Counted from the stretch's first letter, positions 50,481 through 59,722 are shown. The stretch is 64,000 bases of DNA from CAVZBW01 sp963778465 (GCA_963778465.1 CAVZUK010000002.1:496001-560000); one strand, 5' to 3'. Numbers and translations are program-made. Notes: generated by a model not told the origin, from the letters alone.

Positions 50481-51553
50481 GCCTCTCCGCCGAGCAGGAG
50501 CTGCTGGTCGACGCCTTTTCGGCCCTCTACGCGAAGGAGTCGTCCACCGAGCGGGTCCGTGCCGCGGAGCCCCTGGGCTTCGACGCCGAGCTGTGGGCAC
50601 GCCTGCTCGAGACCGGCGTCCTCGAGATGTCCGTCGGATCGGATCCCGGCGAGGCGGAGTCCGGTGCCGCCACCCTCCTCGACCTCGCGCTGGTGGCCGA
50701 GCAGCACGGTCGCCATCTCGGCTCGGCCCCGCTCGTCGAGACCCAGGTCGCCGCCCGGTTGCTGGGCCGCTGGGGGTCCGATCGGGCGTCGGAGCTCCTC
50801 CGCGATGCCCTCCGGGGCGAGGCGCTGGTGACCCTCGCGCTGCGCCCCCCGAGGGCGGGATGGCTCCGGATGGTGCCGGGCGGCGCGGTCGCCGATCGCA
50901 TCCTGTTCCTCGACGGTGACCGGCTCTGCGTCGTGGAGGCCGCCGCGAACCGGTCGCCCGTCGCCAACCTCGGCTCCCTGCCCGTGGCCGACGTCGAGCT
51001 GGGGGCGGCCGTCCGAGAGGTGGAGGCCGCGCCCGGTGCGCCGGGCCTCTACTCGGCGGCCCTCGACGAGTGGATGATCCTCACGGCCAACGCGCTCGTC
51101 GGAATGGGGTCCCGCGCGCTCGAGATCGGCGTCGCCTACGCCAAGGAGCGGCGGGCCTTCGGGGTGCCCATCGGATCCTTCCAGGCGGTCGCCCAGGGCC
51201 TGGCCGACGCCGCCACGGCGATGGACGGCGGTCAGCTGCTGGCCCGAGAGGCGGCATGGGCCGCAGACGCCGACCCGTCCCGGACGGGCGAGCTGGCGCC
51301 CATGGCCCTCGGGTTCTCCGCCGAGTCGGCCCGGATGTCGAGCTACCGGAGCCTCCACTACCACGGCGGCTACGGCTTCATGCTGGAGTACGACATCCAG
51401 CTCTTCTGGCGCCGGGCCAAGGCATGGCCGGCGCTCTGGGGCTCGCCGGACGAGGCCTATGCGCTGGCCGCGGCGCGTCGGCTCGCCGGGCGGCCCGACG
51501 CCCCTGCCCACAGCCTTGCGCGGAGCGGCGCGTCGACCCGAGGGGAGGTCTGA
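50471..51553 (+). CDS. Acyl-CoA dehydrogenase, shorter (accessory-type) subunit
   Basis: 360 residues. LSLSAEQELLVDAFSAL, AKERRAFGVPIGSFQAVAQG and LHYHGGYGFMLEYDIQLFWRR are present, but the central FAD loop TEPxxGS is missing and the C-terminus ends soon after the RR block. Such short FadE proteins usually combine with a neighbouring full-length one into an alpha2beta2 enzyme in actinobacterial steroid-type catabolism. The partner is the gene at 51556, two bases downstream. GTG 50471 begins the conserved N-terminus; upstream codons to 50378 would overlap the promoter. Confidence 0.85.
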   Translation: MDLSLSAEQELLVDAFSALYAKESSTERVRAAEPLGFDAELWARLLETGVLEMSVGSDPGEAESGAATLLDLALVAEQHGRHLGSAPLVETQVAARLLGRWGSDRASELLRDALRGEALVTLALRPPRAGWLRMVPGGAVADRILFLDGDRLCVVEAAANRSPVANLGSLPVADVELGAAVREVEAAPGAPGLYSAALDEWMILTANALVGMGSRALEIGVAYAKERRAFGVPIGSFQAVAQGLADAATAMDGGQLLAREAAWAADADPSRTGELAPMALGFSAESARMSSYRSLHYHGGYGFMLEYDIQLFWRRAKAWPALWGSPDEAYALAAARRLAGRPDAPAHSLARSGASTRGEV

Positions 51554-51555
51554 CC

Positions 51556-52722
51556 ATGGACTTTCGGTTGGGCGATCGCAGTGACGCCTTCCGGGCCGAG
51601 GCCCGCAAGTTCCTCGACGAGGTCTTCACCGAGGAGATGCGCGAGCGGATGCACGCTACCGGCATCCACCACGACTGGGACTTCCACCGGGCCCAGGTCG
51701 AGCGCGGGTGGCTCGCTCCGGCATGGCCCGTCGAGTACGGGGGCCAGGGTCGCGACGCGATGGAGATGGTCGCCTTCTCCGAGGAGTTCCAGCGGGCCGG
51801 TGCCCCCACCTACGGGGCGGGCACGACGCTCATGATCGCCAACGTCATCCGCCGCCTCGGCACCGAGGAGCAGAGGCGGGAGATCCTGCCCCGTGCCCTG
51901 CGGGGGGAGATCATCGTCGTGCTCGGCTTCACCGAGCCCGAGTGCGGCTCCGACGTGGCCGCGGCCCAGACCCGGGCCGTCCGTGACGGCAACGAATGGG
52001 TGATCAACGGGCAGAAGATGTTCACGACCAACGCGCAGGACGCCGACTACGCCTTCATGCTCACCCGCACCAATCCCGACGTGGAAAAGCACCAGGGCCT
52101 GACCACCTTCCTCGTGCCGATGCGCGAGGGCGGTGTCGAGGTCCAGCCGGTCTTCACGCTCTCGGGGGAGCGGACCAACGTGACCTTCTACTCCGACGTC
52201 CGCGTGCCCGACAGCTACCGGGTCGGCGACGTCGACGGCGGATGGCAGGTGATGACCGTCGGTCTCACCTTCGAGCGCAGCGGGGCGCAGGGGGGCGAGT
52301 CCATCCGGGCGCTCGACGCCATGGAGCACTGGGCCAACACCACGGTCGGCGAGGACGGGCGGCCGCGCGCCGACGATCGGGGCGTGCGGGCCCGTCTCGG
52401 GCGCGCCGCCGCCGAAAACGAGGTGAGCGTGCTCCTGAGCCGCCGCTGCGCGTGGATGGAGGAGTCCGGGGTCCTGCCGGGGGTCGAGGGCTCGATGGCG
52501 AAGTTGTTCGCCTCGGAGGCGATCACCCGCCAGTCCGGCGACTTCGTGGACATGCTCGGTCCCGACGGGATCCGGAGCCAGGGCGATCCCACGGCCGTGG
52601 AGGGTGGGGCGGCCGAGTACGCCTTCCGTTTCTCCCTCGGCACCACCACCTACGGCGGCACGAGCGAGGTGCAGCGCAACATCATCGCCCAGCGCGGGCT
52701 CGGGCTGCCCCGGCCGCGCTGA
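51556..52722 (+). CDS. Acyl-CoA dehydrogenase, full-length subunit
   Basis: 388 residues. LGFTEPECGSDVA is the FAD/substrate loop, INGQKMFTTNAQDADY the central beta domain, and YGGTSEVQRNIIAQRGLGLPR the C-terminal FAD block. The usual YEGTSE glutamate is glycine (YGGTSE), as in many FadE partners. GGGGAGG lies before ATG 51556, and the shorter subunit ends two bases upstream, so a 1:1 complex is likely (inference). Confidence 0.9.
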   Translation: MDFRLGDRSDAFRAEARKFLDEVFTEEMRERMHATGIHHDWDFHRAQVERGWLAPAWPVEYGGQGRDAMEMVAFSEEFQRAGAPTYGAGTTLMIANVIRRLGTEEQRREILPRALRGEIIVVLGFTEPECGSDVAAAQTRAVRDGNEWVINGQKMFTTNAQDADYAFMLTRTNPDVEKHQGLTTFLVPMREGGVEVQPVFTLSGERTNVTFYSDVRVPDSYRVGDVDGGWQVMTVGLTFERSGAQGGESIRALDAMEHWANTTVGEDGRPRADDRGVRARLGRAAAENEVSVLLSRRCAWMEESGVLPGVEGSMAKLFASEAITRQSGDFVDMLGPDGIRSQGDPTAVEGGAAEYAFRFSLGTTTYGGTSEVQRNIIAQRGLGLPRPR

Positions 52723-52749
52723 CGCCCCGTCGGCGCCCGGTCGAGCGGC

Positions 52750-54015
52750 TCAGATGACGCCGTCGGCGACGTAGCCGGCGAGCTCTTCCTCGCTCAAGCC
52801 GACCACCTCGCGCCAGACCTCCCGGTTGTGCTGCCCGAGCGACGGCGCCGGCGAGGGGGCCACGGGTCGCGCGCCGTCGAGCCTCGGGAAGGGGGCCTGC
52901 TGGCGCACGGGCCCGGCCACCGGGTCGTCGACGGTCACCAGGTCCCCTCGGGCGGCGATGTGGGGGTCGGCCAGGATGTCGGCCGCGTCGTAGATGGCGC
53001 CGACCGGGACGCCGTGCTCGATGCACGTCGCCTCGACCTCCTCGGCGCTCAGGCGCGACGCCCACTCGGCCACGATCCCGTTGATCTCGTCGGAGCCCGC
53101 GGCCCGGCGGGCCAGGGTGGACCATTTCGGGTCCTTGGCCAGCTCCGGCCGTCCCATCGCGTTGCAGAGCCGGGTGAAGTTGGCCTCGGAACCGGCGACG
53201 ATGCAGACGTAGCGCCCGTCCGCCGTCAGGTAATTGTCGAGCGGCGCGGAGTTGGCCATGCGGTTGCCCTCGCGCCCCCGGGTGAGGCCCAGCCGGTCCT
53301 GCCCGGCGATGGTCCACTCGAGGATGCGCAGGATCGAGCCGTAGAGGGGGGCGTCGACCACCCCGCCCAGCCCGGTTCCCCCGTCGGAGCGGTCGCGGCG
53401 GTAGAGGGCCGCGACGACCGCCTCGGCGGCGAACACGCCGGTCAGGTAGTCCGACACCGTGACCCCGGGCCGGACCGGCGGCCGGTCGGGGTAGCCGGTC
53501 AGCTGCAGGAGGCCGCCAAAGGCGATCCCCACTCGGTCGAGCCCGGGCCGGCGCGAGTTGGGACCGTCCTGGCCGAAGACCGAGATGCGCGCCCATACGA
53601 GGCGGGGGTCGCAGTCCTGGGGACCGATGTGCCATCCCTCCACGGTGCCCGGCCGGAAGTTCTCGCAGACGACGTCGCAGCGCGCCGCCAGCCGGCGGAA
53701 CAGCTCCTGGCCCCGCTCGGTCCGCAGGTCGAGGGTCACCCCCTTGCGACCGCGACCCTCGACCGCCCACCAGAGGGAGTAGCCACCCGCCCCCTGGTCG
53801 CCCTGCCCCTCGCCGTCGCCGTTGCCGTCGCTGTCGCCGGGGCCGGGGCGCACGAAGGGTCCGATGGTGCGCATGAAGTCCCCTCCCCGGGGATCTTCGA
53901 TCTTGACCACCTCGGCGCCCATCTCGCCGAGCAGGCCGGCGCAGAAGGGCGCGCTGATCCGGGTCCCGACGTCGAGCACCCGGAGGCCGGCGAGCGGTTG
54001 CGGCTGGTCCGTCAC
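52750..54015 (-). CDS. CaiB/BaiF (family III) CoA-transferase
   Basis: 421 residues. LAGLRVLDVGTRISAPFCAG, VVKIEDPRGGDFMRT and GLDRVGIAFGGLLQLTG (catalytic Asp) are clear. Residues about 57-78 are a Gly/Asp/Gln-rich insert (GDSDGNGDGEGQGDQGAGG) encoded by repeated GGCGAC-type units and probably a disordered loop. GTG 54015 begins 13 bases after the stop of the dehydrogenase at 54029. The pair probably activates and oxidises one substrate. Confidence 0.9.
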   Translation of the reverse strand: MTDQPQPLAGLRVLDVGTRISAPFCAGLLGEMGAEVVKIEDPRGGDFMRTIGPFVRPGPGDSDGNGDGEGQGDQGAGGYSLWWAVEGRGRKGVTLDLRTERGQELFRRLAARCDVVCENFRPGTVEGWHIGPQDCDPRLVWARISVFGQDGPNSRRPGLDRVGIAFGGLLQLTGYPDRPPVRPGVTVSDYLTGVFAAEAVVAALYRRDRSDGGTGLGGVVDAPLYGSILRILEWTIAGQDRLGLTRGREGNRMANSAPLDNYLTADGRYVCIVAGSEANFTRLCNAMGRPELAKDPKWSTLARRAAGSDEINGIVAEWASRLSAEEVEATCIEHGVPVGAIYDAADILADPHIAARGDLVTVDDPVAGPVRQQAPFPRLDGARPVAPSPAPSLGQHNREVWREVVGLSEEELAGYVADGVI

Positions 54016-54028
54016 GGCGCGCCGCGGC

Positions 54029-55213
54029 TCAGCGGCGGGCGGGCCGTGGCAGCCCGAGGACCCGCTCGCCGATGACGTTGCGCTGGATCTCGTTGGTGCC
54101 GGCCCAGATCGACGACGCCTGGTAATAGAGCCACGCCCGTTGCCACTGGCCGTCCCCGGGATTGCCGTCGGCCCCCTTCCACAGGGGTGCGGCGTCCCCG
54201 ACGACCGACATGGCCGTGTCCTGGAGCCGCTTGGACATCTCGCTCCAATACAGCTTGAGCGCGCTGCCCTCCGGTCCGGGGTCGAGGCCCCGGCTGAGCC
54301 GGCTCACACCGCGGAGGTTGTGCAGCTGGAACAGCTTGACCTCGACATAGGCCTGGGCGAGGGCGCCGCGCAGGCGACGGTCGTCCAGGCCGCCGTTGCC
54401 GTCGGCCAGCCGTACGAGCTCCTCGAGCAGCTGCATGTGGATGACCAGCTGCCGGGGGTTGGTGCCGCGCTCGTGCGAGAGGGTCGAGTTGGCCACCCGC
54501 CAACCCTCGTGCACGGGGCCGATGACCTGGTCGTCGGGGACGAAGACGTCGCTCAGGAAGACCTCGTTGAACTCGGCCTCCCCGGTCATCTGGACGAGCG
54601 GACGCACCTCGACGCCGGGACGGTGCATGTCGACCACCAGGTAGGAGATGCCCTTGTGCTTGGGGGCTTCGGGATCCGTCCGGGCGAGGCAGACGCCCCA
54701 GTCGGCAAACTGGGCGTAGCTCGTCCACACCTTTTGCCCGCTCACCAGCCACCCGCCGTCCGTCCGGGTGGCGCGCGTCGAGATCCCGGCGAGGTCGCTC
54801 CCGGCCCCCGGCTCGCTGAAGAGCTGGCACCAGAGGTCCTCGGCCGTCCGTATGCGGGAGAGCCACCGGGACCGCTGGTCGTCGGTCCCGTGGGCGAGCA
54901 GGGTGGGGGCCGCCAGGTTGAGGCCGATGCGCCCGACCATCTCGGGGGCCCGGGCGCGCGCCAGCTCCTCTTGGACGATGAAGTGCTCCGCCGGCCCCGC
55001 GCCGCGGCCGCCGTACTCGGTGGGCCACGCCACCCCGACCCAGCCGCCCTCGGCGAGCGAGGCCTGCCAGCGGCGGAGGAACGCCACCTCCTCGGAGAGG
55101 TCGTCGAAGCGAGGCGGCAGCCCGTGGCCGTAGTCCCACGGAAGGTGCTCCATCAACCAGGCGCGGACCTCCGAGCGGAACGACTCCTCGGTCGGCGTGG
55201 GGGTGAGGTCCAC
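54029..55213 (-). CDS. Acyl-CoA dehydrogenase, full-length subunit
   Basis: 394 residues from GTG 55213. LFSEPGAGSDLAGIST is the FAD loop, VSGQKVWTSYAQFADWG the beta domain, and WAGTNEIQRNVIGERVLGLPR the C-terminal block, with alanine where many members have the catalytic glutamate. It is divergent from the shorter dehydrogenase at 55269 (55 bases between starts), repeating the full-length/short pairing seen at 50471-52722. No clear ribosome site precedes the start, so the N-terminus is less certain. Confidence 0.88.
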   Translation of the reverse strand: MDLTPTPTEESFRSEVRAWLMEHLPWDYGHGLPPRFDDLSEEVAFLRRWQASLAEGGWVGVAWPTEYGGRGAGPAEHFIVQEELARARAPEMVGRIGLNLAAPTLLAHGTDDQRSRWLSRIRTAEDLWCQLFSEPGAGSDLAGISTRATRTDGGWLVSGQKVWTSYAQFADWGVCLARTDPEAPKHKGISYLVVDMHRPGVEVRPLVQMTGEAEFNEVFLSDVFVPDDQVIGPVHEGWRVANSTLSHERGTNPRQLVIHMQLLEELVRLADGNGGLDDRRLRGALAQAYVEVKLFQLHNLRGVSRLSRGLDPGPEGSALKLYWSEMSKRLQDTAMSVVGDAAPLWKGADGNPGDGQWQRAWLYYQASSIWAGTNEIQRNVIGERVLGLPRPARR

Positions 55214-55254
55214 GAGGCCAGCTTCGCACACCGCTCCGGCGGGGCCCCCGGTCC

Positions 55255-55260
55255 TAGACT
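55255..55260 (+). promoter_or_regulatory. -10 box, leaderless, for the dehydrogenase at 55269
   Basis: TAGACT, eight bases before ATG 55269. Confidence 0.5.
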
Positions 55261-55268
55261 CCCGCCGC

Positions 55269-56357
55269 ATGGATTTCGAGCTGTCGGCGGACCAGGTGGC
55301 GCTGCAGGAAGCGGCGCGCGACCTCCTCGACGACCGGGCGGGTCACGACCAGGTGCGAGCCCACCTGTCCACCGGCGAGGGCCACGACGCCAGGTTGTGG
55401 CGCGACATGGCCGAGCAGGGGTGGTTGGGCGTGGCCCTGCCCGAGGCGATGGGCGGCCTGGGGCTGAGCTGGGTCGAGGCGGCCGTCCTCCTGGAGGAGG
55501 CCGGGGGGCACTGCGCGCCCGTGCCGCTGCTGCCGAGCCTGCTGGCCCTGGCGGTGCTGGCCGAGGCCGAGGACGCCCCCAAGGAGTGGGTGACCGAGCT
55601 CGCGGCGGGGGAGCGCATCGGCTGCGTCGCGTGGTCGGGGGGGCCGGGCGCCGTGGAGGCTGCGCCGGCGGGTCCCGGTGACCAATGGACGCTGACCGGA
55701 CGGACCGGTCCGGTGGAGGCCGCCTCCATCGCCGACGTGGCCGTGGTGTCGACGGGCGCCGCGGTCTTCGGGGTGGACCTCCGGGCGGCGGGCCGGCCAC
55801 GGCGCGAGCCGGCCATGGACGAGACGCGGGCCCTTTCGTGGCTCGACCTCGATGCCACGCCCGCCACGAGGCTCGGCGGCGAGGAGCTCGCCGCAGCGCT
55901 GCTCGACCGCGGCGCCGTGGGCGCCTCGGCCGAGATGCTGGGCGGCGCGGCGCGGGTGCTCGAGATGGCCTCGCAGTACGCCAAGGACCGGGTTCAGTTT
56001 GGCCAGCCCATCGGCAGCTTCCAGGCGGTCAAGCACCGCTGCGCCGACATGGTGGTCGACGTCGAGGGCATGCGATCGGCCACCTGGTACGGCGCGTGGG
56101 CCATCTCGGCGGGCGAGCCCGACGCGTCGATCGCCGCGTCGACGGCCAAGGTGTGGTGCTCGGAGGCCAGCCGCCGGGTGGTCGCCTCGGGGCTCCAGGT
56201 GCACGGGGGCATCGGCTTCACCTGGGAGCACGACATGCACCTCTACATCAAGCGCCAGCAGCTCGACGCCCTGAGCTACGGCGACGCGTCCTTCCACCGC
56301 CAGCGACTGGCCGATCTGCTGCGCGCCCGGATCGCGGGCGGCGGCAGCGTCTTCTGA
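55269..56357 (+). CDS. Acyl-CoA dehydrogenase, shorter subunit
   Basis: 362 residues. MDFELSADQVALQEAARDLL, VALPEAMGGLGLSWVEAAV, AKDRVQFGQPIGSFQAVKH and LQVHGGIGFTWEHDMHLY are recognisable. The TEPxxGS loop is replaced by VAWSGGPGAVEAA. This is the accessory-type FadE; a full-length partner is encoded divergently at 54029. Leaderless TAGACT precedes the ATG. Together they would desaturate an acyl-CoA. Confidence 0.87.
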   Translation: MDFELSADQVALQEAARDLLDDRAGHDQVRAHLSTGEGHDARLWRDMAEQGWLGVALPEAMGGLGLSWVEAAVLLEEAGGHCAPVPLLPSLLALAVLAEAEDAPKEWVTELAAGERIGCVAWSGGPGAVEAAPAGPGDQWTLTGRTGPVEAASIADVAVVSTGAAVFGVDLRAAGRPRREPAMDETRALSWLDLDATPATRLGGEELAAALLDRGAVGASAEMLGGAARVLEMASQYAKDRVQFGQPIGSFQAVKHRCADMVVDVEGMRSATWYGAWAISAGEPDASIAASTAKVWCSEASRRVVASGLQVHGGIGFTWEHDMHLYIKRQQLDALSYGDASFHRQRLADLLRARIAGGGSVF

Positions 56358-56647
56358 GGAGAGCCGGACCTCGGCCGGCGAGAGCTTCAGCGTCGGAGCA
56401 GGTGGACCCCCTGGGCGACGGACCCAATTGGAGTGCCAGCTTCATTGGAGAGTTGCATCTGGACGAGGCCTGGGAGCCATGACTGTGAAACGTCAAATGT
56501 CCTCGCGCCCCTGGCTTGCAGCTGTCACCGCGTGGGCCATTGGCATAGTTGTCAACCGAAGCTGCGAAACGGTGGGTGAAGGTGATGGACGCCGATTTCC
56601 CCTATGAAACCCCTTTTTGGAGGGCTGTCAGCACTCGGGTATCCGGG
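56358..56647. other. 290-base gap without a supported gene
   Basis: A 42-codon frame starting at ATG 56479 has one hydrophobic stretch (WLAAVTAWAIGIVV) but no ribosome site or recognisable relatives. Close to the stress-protein gene a weak CCCTCC-AAAA-AGGGG hairpin on the minus strand may act as terminator. Nothing else seen. Confidence 0.4.
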
Positions 56648-57097
56648 CTATTGCCGCTCCCCGACCGCAGGCACGATGAGTACGGGAATGTCCGACAGTT
56701 GGGCGCACCGTTGACTGACCGAGCCAAGCATCCATTTGCGCAACCCGCTCATGCCTCGCGTGCCCACGACGAGCAGTTGGCTCCCCTTGCTCTCCTCGAC
56801 CAAGACCTCGTGGGGGTTTCCGGCAAGCACTCGTTCCACGACCGTCACGTTTGGTGCCGGCTCGTTCTCCCTGGCAGCAGTGACCACCTGCTTGAGCATT
56901 CCCCGGAGACGGAGAATCGTCTCCTCGCCAGCGGCGCCCAGCGACGTTGTGCCGGTCAAACTCCAAGGGTCGCACCAAACCAGTACCGCATCCACCTCGT
57001 CGCCACTCAAGGTTGCGGCGTGGAGCGCCCATTCAAGAGCGCGTTGACTATCTGGTGAACCGTCGATTCCAACAACAATTCTCTTTGGCGAGGCCAT
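56648..57097 (-). CDS. Universal stress protein (UspA family)
   Basis: 149 residues, the standard single-domain size. PKRIVVGIDGSPDSQRALEW opens the fold, and VVGTRGMSGLRKWMLGSVSQ is the G-2x-G-9x-GS ATP-binding loop, so it is an ATP-binding type. Such proteins help survival under hypoxia or starvation. AGAAGGGG precedes ATG 57097. It opens the accessory segment with the lipid kinase and metal transporter. Confidence 0.92.
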   Translation of the reverse strand: MASPKRIVVGIDGSPDSQRALEWALHAATLSGDEVDAVLVWCDPWSLTGTTSLGAAGEETILRLRGMLKQVVTAARENEPAPNVTVVERVLAGNPHEVLVEESKGSQLLVVGTRGMSGLRKWMLGSVSQRCAQLSDIPVLIVPAVGERQ

Positions 57098-57379
57098 GGA
57101 CGGCCCCTTCTCCCTGTCGACACTCGTTATTGCCCAGGGAGGTTGTACCAGACGCACGTTGAGGTTCGGCCGACCGGTCCGATCGCTCGACTTCAATCGG
57201 CTGGTGGCATGACCCCACCGGGGCACCCCTTGCCCGGTTGTGCGATGCTGGCCGAGCGATGGGGGAGCGCGGCGCGACTGCCAAGAGCTCATGACGGCGC
57301 AATCGGCTCATCCACCGATTGTCCCGAGAGGGGATGATCCCTCAGGGCCAGCCACTCTTCGCAGCGACGAGCTCAACTT

Positions 57380-57700
57380 GTTCGACTCGACCGTGGTGGC
57401 TACCTCCTCGACGACATCGGTGTCCTTGTTGCCGTCTACTACGGAGCAACGGGGCTGGGCTGTGCATGGGCATATCGCCGGGTGGTCTTCCAGAGCGCTC
57501 GTTCTTCGTCTCCGGCGTCCTGCTGCCGCTCCTGGCGGGTGCATCGTGCTTCTGGGTGGGTTACGAGGTCATTCACCAGTCGGGGTGGGTCGCTTCCGCC
57601 TCCGTACTGGTGACCCTTGGGCTAGGCATCCCCCTCATCTGGCTAGCACGGCGGGAGAGTAGGAGCGACTTCTTCCGTCAAAAACCTGTCACGTACAACT
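57380..57700 (+). pseudogene. APC permease, C-terminal remnant
   Basis: Three frames carry pieces of one amino-acid permease C-terminus: NLFDSTVV near 57376, then IGVLVAVYYGATGLGCAWAY (about 57418-57480), then FFVSGVLLPLLAGASCFWVGY and LVTLGLGIPLIWLARRES (about 57500-57665). At least two frameshifts separate them and no N-terminal two thirds are visible upstream. The functional relative at 48743 has the matching LIAFYYGLTAFACTWFYR. Decay beside an insertion sequence fits a once mobile or disrupted region. Confidence 0.7.
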
Positions 57701-59105
57701 CGATTGTCGAGTGCACAATGCCGCTGGGTCGACCGCAAGCCACGCGGGCGAGGCCGGCCAGGGTCGAGACACCGACGGGCGCTACGCGGAAGGCCGGCGA
57801 AGCTCCCGACTGTCGGAGCGAAATGCGAGCCCGAAGGGCCCTCGGTCGAGTCTCGATTCGAAGCGGCGACTCCAGCGTCCGAGCCTCGCCGTCCACTGCG
57901 GCGGCCAACGACGTCGGCCCCTGGACCTCGAGATGTCGGACCGTCCACTGGCACCAGCCTGGATATCGCTCGGGATGCCCGGAGGCCTCGAGCGCTACAA
58001 GACGGTTGACATCTGACGGGCGGTCGATCGAAAGTGTCGCCACGCCGAGGGCTCCTGTGCTCAGGCTGGGTCGTGAGCCGAATCCGACCAGGCTGGACAG
58101 CGTGTAGGGGTTGTTGGAAACCTGGATGACCCGCGCGTCCGCGATGGGGCCGTCCGGGCCCTCGAGGGTGAAGCCGAATGGGGCGGCCCCAGGGCCCAGC
58201 AGGTCCGGCAGCATCTCGGCCACCGTCCGCCCCTTGTCTTCCCTGTACCGTTCGGTTGCGACCATCTGGGCGTAGACGCCGAGGGACACGTTGTTGACGA
58301 AGACCTCGCCATTGACCGCCGCCAGATCGATAACGGCCTCACGAGCCACGCCGAACGCGTCGAGCGCCCCCACCGGATCCTCTCGATCAATCCCGAGGTC
58401 CATCGCGAGATGGTTCCGCGTGCCCGCCGGGACGCACACGAACGGTAGCCCGCGGGCCGCAGCCACGGACGCGACCACGGCTTGAGAACCGTCACCCCCC
58501 GCCATGCCCAACGCATCCGCTCCTCGATCGACCGCAGACTCGGCGAGCGACCGTAGGTCGTCGCCCGGCTCGAGGACGATCGGCTCCAGACCTCGGCGAC
58601 GCGCCTCGTCGGCCAGGTTCAGCCTCCCGACCTTCCCGTCTCCCGACTTCGGGTTCATGAGGACGACGCCGTGACGAACCGGCGGTGCACGATGCCAACG
58701 CTGCGCCAGCTCCCTATGAGCCTCCCAACGAAGCGCCAGGGTCCCGAGTGCCGAGGCGGCCAGGATGCCGATGAGCACGATCAGGACCGCGATGGCGCCC
58801 CGCCCGGCTGCTACCAGGCTGGCAAACGCCCCCACGGCCAGGAGGATGGCCGCCACGGCGCCCCACCATCTGAACCGGCGGTTCGTGGCCGCGATCCATA
58901 GTGCCGAGATCGCTAGCCCACCGGCGAAGACGGAGGCGACAACGTATGGCAAGTCCCGAGCCGTGAACACGATCAAGACCACCAGGGTGGCGGCAAACAC
59001 CACGAGGGCGCCGACTGCGGCGATCCTCGACCAGACCGGTGGCGTCCTGGACGCCCCGTGGGTGCGCGGGCATCCCATGGCCGGAGGTAGACGGCCGTCC
59101 ACCAT
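57678..59105 (-). CDS. Diacylglycerol/lipid kinase with N-terminal membrane segments
   Basis: 475 residues. Four hydrophobic segments in residues 20-110 (IAAVGALVVFAATLVVLIVF first) are followed by a DAGK catalytic domain: MNPKSGDGK (about 150), AGGDGSQAVV (about 200), PAGTRNHLA (about 226), and VNNVSLGVYAQMV. It should phosphorylate diacylglycerol or a sphingoid-like lipid at the membrane. The last 40 residues are poorly conserved and overlap the permease remnant on the opposite strand. ATG 59105 follows GGGAG. Confidence 0.87.
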   Translation of the reverse strand: MVDGRLPPAMGCPRTHGASRTPPVWSRIAAVGALVVFAATLVVLIVFTARDLPYVVASVFAGGLAISALWIAATNRRFRWWGAVAAILLAVGAFASLVAAGRGAIAVLIVLIGILAASALGTLALRWEAHRELAQRWHRAPPVRHGVVLMNPKSGDGKVGRLNLADEARRRGLEPIVLEPGDDLRSLAESAVDRGADALGMAGGDGSQAVVASVAAARGLPFVCVPAGTRNHLAMDLGIDREDPVGALDAFGVAREAVIDLAAVNGEVFVNNVSLGVYAQMVATERYREDKGRTVAEMLPDLLGPGAAPFGFTLEGPDGPIADARVIQVSNNPYTLSSLVGFGSRPSLSTGALGVATLSIDRPSDVNRLVALEASGHPERYPGWCQWTVRHLEVQGPTSLAAAVDGEARTLESPLRIETRPRALRARISLRQSGASPAFRVAPVGVSTLAGLARVACGRPSGIVHSTIELYVTGF

Positions 59106-59355
59106 GACCGATCTCCCTTCGGCCGACCGGTTGCAAATTTCCGAGCTTGTGCCGAAGCTTAAACCCCATGGGTACTCGCCACTGGTGGGCGGCACCTAAC
59201 CGAAAGCGCTCGCGTGAAGTGAAGGTCAGCGGGCCGGCACTCGTCAGAGCTTTGCTCGCTGTTGCGGCGCTCTCAGAAATCGAGCCGGAATAGGCCCTTT
59301 GGCCCTGCCGGCCGGGTAGCCGTGATCCAAGACTTGGACGTGAGGAGGTGTGCGC

Positions 59356-59706
59356 ATGACCACTACGACGGACACCAAGATGGCATGGGAGCGGGTTGCC
59401 GACCGGCTGGACGGGCTGGGACTCAAGCTCAAGGTTCATCTCGAGGAGGCGGGGCCGGCCAGCGAAGTCTCGGATGCGCTCGCGCGGTTGGGTTCCGCCA
59501 TCGAGGGGACGTTCTCGGTGATCGGCGCCTCGGTTCAAGACCCCGCCATCCGGGAGGACGCGAAGAATCTCGCGGTCGCCCTCGGCGACGCACTGGCCGA
59601 CACCTTGTCCCACGAGGGGGAGGTACTGGCAGACGCCGCCGACGGATTGCGCTGTCGCGGCGCCTCCACCAAGGGCGAACCTCCGAAGCGTGCGACCGAC
59701 GAATAG
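59356..59706 (+). CDS. Small acidic helical protein of unknown function
   Basis: 116 residues. ATG 59356 follows AGGAGGT by seven bases. The sequence (WERVADRLDGLGLKLKVHLEE, ALADTLSHEGEVLADAADG) is mostly helical and acidic, with no membrane segment. I do not recognise a family by name; proteins of this size and shape occur near stress genes in actinobacteria. A 17-base inverted repeat follows the stop directly. It lies between the lipid kinase and the insertion sequence. Confidence 0.65.
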   Translation: MTTTTDTKMAWERVADRLDGLGLKLKVHLEEAGPASEVSDALARLGSAIEGTFSVIGASVQDPAIREDAKNLAVALGDALADTLSHEGEVLADAADGLRCRGASTKGEPPKRATDE

Positions 59707-59722
59707 TGACACGGAGTGTCAC
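59706..59722 (+). terminator. Inverted repeat at the stop codon of the small acidic protein
   Basis: GTGACAC GGA GTGTCAC, perfect seven-base arms starting at the last base of the stop codon. A terminator or an mRNA 3' hairpin is likely; an operator is the alternative. Confidence 0.5.

Noticed and set aside
56479..56607. 42-residue membrane peptide gene
   Set aside because: One hydrophobic stretch but no ribosome site, promoter or recognisable family.
59290..59305. DosR-type box before the small acidic protein
   Set aside because: GGCCCTTTGGCCC is a direct repeat, not the inverted GGGNC/GNCCC arrangement required.
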